Source of the DNA: Flavobacterium psychrophilum DSM 3660 = ATCC 49418
GTDB lineage: Bacteria; Bacteroidota; Bacteroidia; Flavobacteriales; Flavobacteriaceae
Reading direction: 5' to 3'
DNA length: 51,796 nt
Assembly: GCF_002217405.1 (NCBI RefSeq)
Contig: NZ_MUHE01000021.1
Coordinates: 1-51,796, forward strand
Below the pieces are notes generated by a model. It did not search any database. It had not been told where the DNA came from and worked only from the letters and a program-made list of their open reading frames with translations. A program made the position numbers and the translations under genes. Position 1 is the first letter of the stretch. Every line of letters starts with the position of its first letter. Below are positions 48,225-51,796 of the stretch, piece after piece.

Positions 48225-50135
48225 ATGCTAAACATACACAATTTGTCAGTTTCCTTCGGAGGAACATATTTATTTGAAGAAGTAACCTTCAGGATGGGCG
48301 CTGGCGATAGGGTAGGACTTGTCGGGAAAAACGGAGCAGGGAAATCGACCATGCTAAAAATACTAGCTGGAGATTTTAAACCAGATTCAGGAAGTATCTC
48401 TACGGCAAAAGAAGTTCAAATAGGATTCTTGCGCCAAGATATCGATTTTGAAGAAGGAAGAACCGTTCTCGAAGAAGCCTACCAAGCATTTATAGAAATA
48501 AAAGCAGTCGAGAAAAAACTAGAAGAAGTAAACCACCAACTGGTTACTAGAACAGATTATGAGAGCGAAGAATATTCACTAATTATAGAAGATTTATCAG
48601 ACTTAACACACCGTTTCGATTTGTTGGGCGGTTACAATTATGTGGGAGATACCGAAAAAATTCTTTTAGGATTGGGTTTTAAAAGAGAAGTTTTCGACAA
48701 CCTGACAGAAACATTCTCTGGCGGATGGCGTATGCGTATCGAATTGGCTAAATTATTACTTCAAGCAAACGATATCTTACTACTCGATGAGCCAACCAAT
48801 CACTTGGATATAGAAAGTATCATTTGGTTAGAAAGCTTCTTGCGCAATTATCCGGGTGTTGTGGTTATTGTATCGCACGACAAAATGTTTCTAGATAACG
48901 TAACCAATCGAACCATCGAAATCTCACTAGGAAAAGCCTACGATTTTAATAAGCCATATTCCCAATATTTAGAATTGCGCCACGAAATTCGTGAAAAACA
49001 ATTGGCAACCCAAAAAAATCAAGCCAAAAAAATAGAAGAAACCGAAAAGTTAATCGAAAAATTTCGTGCCAAAGCATCAAAAGCTTCTATGGCGCAATCA
49101 TTAATAAAAAAATTAGATAAAGTAGAGAGAATCGAAGTCGATGAAGACGATAATTCAGTCATGAATATTTCATTTCCAGTATCTAAAGTACCAGGAAAAG
49201 TAGTAGTCGAAGCCGAATATGTTACAAAAGCTTATGGCGACAAAGTTATCTTAAAAGATATTAATTTACTAGTAGAACGAGGAAGCAAAATTGCATTTGT
49301 TGGGCAAAACGGACAAGGGAAATCTACTTTTATCAAAGCCATTGTTAATGAGTTTGAATATCAAGGTTCAATCAAACTAGGACACAATGTACAAGTAGGC
49401 TATTTTGCTCAAAACCAAGCAGAATATCTAGATGGCGAAATTACCTTACTTCGCACCATGGAAGACGCCGCAACCGATACCAATCGTAGTAAAGTACGAG
49501 ATATGTTAGGATCATTCTTATTTCGTGGCGACGATGTCGAGAAAAAAGTAAAAGTCCTTTCAGGAGGAGAGCGTAATCGCTTGGCTTTGTGTAAACTATT
49601 GCTGCAACCTATCAATGTTTTATTGATGGACGAACCCACAAATCACTTAGATATTAAATCTAAAAACGTCCTGAAAGCCGCTTTGCAAAAATTCGAAGGA
49701 ACCTTACTTTTAGTATCTCACGACAGAGATTTCTTACAAGGAATGTCAAATTTAGTTTACGAATTCAAAGACCAAAAAATTAAAGAATACTTAGGCGATA
49801 TTAATTATTTCTTAGAACAACGCAATCTAGAAAATATGCGTGAAGTCGAGAAAAAAGACATCGAAAAGAAAGAAGCACCAACAACAAATGCAAAAACAAC
49901 CTACGAAGATCAGAAAAAAAACAAATCCCTTCAAAATCGTTTAAGTAAAATAGAAAGTCAGATAAAACAATTAGAGAAAGATATCCAAACAGACGATAAG
50001 TCATTAGCCTCTAATTATGACAAACACATAGAAGACGCAAAATTCTTCATTGCCTACAATAAGAAAAAGTCCGATCTAGACAAATTATTAGAAGACTGGG
50101 AACTTGTACAAAACGAAATAGACAGCAATAAATAG
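48225..50135 (+). CDS. ABC-F family ATP-binding protein
   Basis: 636 residues with two ABC ATPase domains and no membrane helices, as in ABC-F translation factors. Domain 1: Walker A GLVGKNGAGKST (31-42), FSGGWRMRIELAKLLL, LLLDEPTNHLD. Linker ~260-310 rich in Lys and Glu (P-site tRNA-interaction motif region). Domain 2: AFVGQNGQGKST, LSGGERNRLALCKLL and LLMDEPTNHLD. The C-terminal ~90 residues are a Lys-rich coiled coil. It probably relieves stalled ribosomes; it is most like the Uup/YdiF group. The TAG stop is the first codon of repeat copy D. Confidence 0.93.
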   Translation: MLNIHNLSVSFGGTYLFEEVTFRMGAGDRVGLVGKNGAGKSTMLKILAGDFKPDSGSISTAKEVQIGFLRQDIDFEEGRTVLEEAYQAFIEIKAVEKKLEEVNHQLVTRTDYESEEYSLIIEDLSDLTHRFDLLGGYNYVGDTEKILLGLGFKREVFDNLTETFSGGWRMRIELAKLLLQANDILLLDEPTNHLDIESIIWLESFLRNYPGVVVIVSHDKMFLDNVTNRTIEISLGKAYDFNKPYSQYLELRHEIREKQLATQKNQAKKIEETEKLIEKFRAKASKASMAQSLIKKLDKVERIEVDEDDNSVMNISFPVSKVPGKVVVEAEYVTKAYGDKVILKDINLLVERGSKIAFVGQNGQGKSTFIKAIVNEFEYQGSIKLGHNVQVGYFAQNQAEYLDGEITLLRTMEDAATDTNRSKVRDMLGSFLFRGDDVEKKVKVLSGGERNRLALCKLLLQPINVLLMDEPTNHLDIKSKNVLKAALQKFEGTLLLVSHDRDFLQGMSNLVYEFKDQKIKEYLGDINYFLEQRNLENMREVEKKDIEKKEAPTTNAKTTYEDQKKNKSLQNRLSKIESQIKQLEKDIQTDDKSLASNYDKHIEDAKFFIAYNKKKSDLDKLLEDWELVQNEIDSNK

Positions 50136-50327
50136 GAGCTATTTCCAGCTTTCCATTTCAAACAAAGTTTACTGAACTCCGATTAAAATGTAATTTAAGT
50201 GAAGTAATCTTTTTTGCAGCATTGTTTTTTTATATACCCTAAAAGGAGCTTCCTTTGGTCGCTCTTTTTGGGCAATAAAAAATACAATTTTCCTGCAAAA
50301 GGATTTACACTACAATTTGGGCTAAGG
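50133..50327. repeat. Dispersed intergenic element, copy D
   Basis: It begins TAGGAGCTATTTCC, with TAG being the stop of the ABC-F gene, and contains AAAAGGAGCTTCCTTTGGTCGC and TTTTCCTGCAAAAGGATTT before its right end TTTGGGCTAAGG. It lies between the convergent ABC-F and GNAT genes. The left and right ends match copy C (47576-47712), but the interior differs. Confidence 0.65.
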
Positions 50328-50417
50328 AAAATCTCAAAAAAAAAACAGAACTAAAAAAATTTAAAACCCACCCCTCGCATAGCCAAATAAAACAGCAAGA
50401 ACCATTCTAAATCGTAA

Positions 50418-51572
50418 TTACTTAAAAGGATTCCGTTCAATCCAGCTCACTTCGGGATCAAAATACTGAAATAATTTACCTATGTATTTATTAATAATAG
50501 GATTAGAATGACAAATAAAACCAACCATCTGAATAGGTTTTGCACCAACCGAACTTTTTATTTCGAGCGCAGTTCTAGAAAAAATAAGTTTCGAATATTT
50601 TTTACTAATCGAGTAGCCAATCATATCATAAAGCATATTTAAATACAACATTCTTTCTTTCTGATGTGCATCATCATAGCCAAGAAAGTAAGTGTCTAAC
50701 GCATCTCCGTTTGCAATCATAGTATTAAAACCAATAAGTTTTTGGTCAAGAAAATAACCATAAAAAAGAAATTTTTCTTGCAGTATTTCTTTCAAATTAG
50801 CAAAATGATTTTCGGTCAAATAAAAAGTATTGAAAGGCGCATTTTTAGTCACATTAAAATACAATTCGTTTATTTTCGATTCATAAACCCTAATTTCGTC
50901 TAAACTCATTTGACGCTTAGAAACCATTTCCGACTTTTTTCTAGCTCGTTTATAATGGTCACGATACTTTTTTGTAAGTGCAGCTGTATAATCACTTTCG
51001 TTTTCCCATACATCATCATTGGTGAAAACCATATTAGGTTGCGTCGAAAACTGATAATATTTCTTAAAACCATCAATTTTAAAATTCTCACTTTCGGGAA
51101 CCGTAAAATCTTTAAACGAAGTGATATGAATTTTTATACCTTCTTTTTTTAAATTAATTTTAAGTTGAAAAACAGCTTTTTTTAGTATCAATAATCCTTC
51201 TTCAATTTCGACATGATTACTAAAACAGTATGTATTTTGTCCGGTAAGCATATTGTTTCCAACAAAAAGAACATTGGCTGCAAAATTTCTAAAGGCAAAA
51301 TCACGCAATTTAGATTTGATGCAACTTTTATTTACGCCAAACGAAGAAACTTGTGTTAAGTTTAAAGTTTGCGTAACTGCAATTCCAATAAGTTCTTCGT
51401 TTTTAAACAAAGCAATGTAATGAGGAATCATATTTTTTGGCGAGGATGTGTCTAAAACCTGTAAATATTTTTTAGATAAAAAAATATTCTTTACAGCAAC
51501 ATTATCCCATTTTTCTGGAAGTTGTGACGCATTTTTATAAATACGAAAGGTGTAATTTGTTTTTAAAAGCAT
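50418..51572 (-). CDS. GNAT/FemAB-like acyltransferase
   Basis: A 384-residue protein of the FemAB/BioF2-like GNAT group. Features: YRDHYKRARKKSEMVSKRQMSLDEIRVYESKINELYFNVTKNAPFNTFYLTENHFANLKEI in the central helical part and FYGYFLDQKLIGFNTMIANGDALDTYFLGYDDAHQKERMLYLNMLYDMIGYSISKKYSKLIFSRTA in the C-terminal acyltransferase fold, with the usual phosphate-loop lost or weak. Such enzymes add amino acids or acyl groups; the substrate is unknown. A TACTTTTG -7 box at 51589-51596 lies 17 nt ahead of the ATG. Confidence 0.78.
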   Translation of the reverse strand: MLLKTNYTFRIYKNASQLPEKWDNVAVKNIFLSKKYLQVLDTSSPKNMIPHYIALFKNEELIGIAVTQTLNLTQVSSFGVNKSCIKSKLRDFAFRNFAANVLFVGNNMLTGQNTYCFSNHVEIEEGLLILKKAVFQLKINLKKEGIKIHITSFKDFTVPESENFKIDGFKKYYQFSTQPNMVFTNDDVWENESDYTAALTKKYRDHYKRARKKSEMVSKRQMSLDEIRVYESKINELYFNVTKNAPFNTFYLTENHFANLKEILQEKFLFYGYFLDQKLIGFNTMIANGDALDTYFLGYDDAHQKERMLYLNMLYDMIGYSISKKYSKLIFSRTALEIKSSVGAKPIQMVGFICHSNPIINKYIGKLFQYFDPEVSWIERNPFK

Positions 51573-51796
51573 AAAAAAATCTCTCCGCCAAAAGTAAACA
51601 GATTTATGTTTAATTAAATGTTAAAATTATTTTCAAACACAAATAATAGGTCTTAAGAATCGTTAATGTTAACTAGTTTTCTACAAGTAGTTTAGAGCTA
51701 AATTAAGCTTTATTTCGGATTTGCCAAATCTTCTAAATGCAAAACTAACTTCAAATTAAGTCTAAAACCCAAATTACTTGTAGCGTGTGTTAATAC
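51573..51796. other. Window-end intergenic DNA
   Basis: AT-rich non-coding sequence beyond the GNAT gene. Apart from its -7 box (51589-51596) I see no promoter pair, gene or repeat. Confidence 0.5.

Overview
The window is an AT-rich stretch of core chromosome from a member of the Bacteroidota, very probably a Flavobacterium or close relative. The evidence is the gldKLMN block of the type IX secretion / gliding machinery, repeated matches to the Bacteroidota promoter TTG-N19-TAnnTTTG, Flavobacterium-type family signatures in nearly every gene, and frequent TAA stops without clear Shine-Dalgarno sequences. No plasmid, prophage, CRISPR array or intact insertion sequence is visible. There is one tRNA and about 50 protein genes. 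Function names rest on recognised motifs and remembered family resemblance, not on database searches.

Layout. 0-3 kb: murA with two small conserved genes (DUF4290, DUF493), all on the minus strand. 3-8 kb: an AAA ATPase, recQ, fmt, HU and yqgE on the plus strand. 8-11 kb: minus-strand class IV aminotransferase, START-like protein, ribH and a membrane TPR protein, with tRNA-Met(CAT) between them on the plus strand. 11-19 kb: a tight plus-strand run recF - rhodanese/thioredoxin lipoprotein - DUF2461 - glycosyltransferase - asnB, then murB and an ABC ATPase. 19-23 kb: RNA-modifying enzymes (trmL, RluE-like), rmuC, a thioesterase and a Kir-type potassium channel. 23-30 kb: carB, rpmH, a TPR membrane protein, groEL and groES. 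30-35 kb: secG, a TPR-like protein, lptE, a sigma-54 activator and miaB, all minus. 35-37.5 kb: a three-gene minus-strand set of exported proteins. 38-46.5 kb: topA, a degenerate ureohydrolase and gldK-gldL-gldM-gldN. 46.5-51.6 kb: an FAD oxidoreductase, a DUF983 protein, an ABC-F ATPase and a GNAT/FemAB-like protein.

The genes serve envelope building (murA, murB, lptE, secG, gldKLMN), translation and RNA modification (fmt, miaB, trmL, rpmH, ABC-F), DNA maintenance (recQ, recF, rmuC, topA, HU) and protein folding (groES, groEL).

The unusual content is mostly between genes. There are two copies of a ~166 bp palindromic MITE-like element, and a dispersed element whose left end TAGGAGC supplies the stop codon of two different genes. 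Several gaps carry AT-rich repeats. Two decayed ORFs, unannotated by length-based gene calling, can be read through stops and frameshifts: a GxxExxY-family gene between the sigma-54 activator and miaB, and a four-helix-bundle (IVP-type) gene between groES and groEL. Inside genes, MurA carries Asp in place of the fosfomycin-target Cys, CarB lacks the C-terminal regulatory domain, and the ureohydrolase next to gldK has lost its metal-binding motifs.
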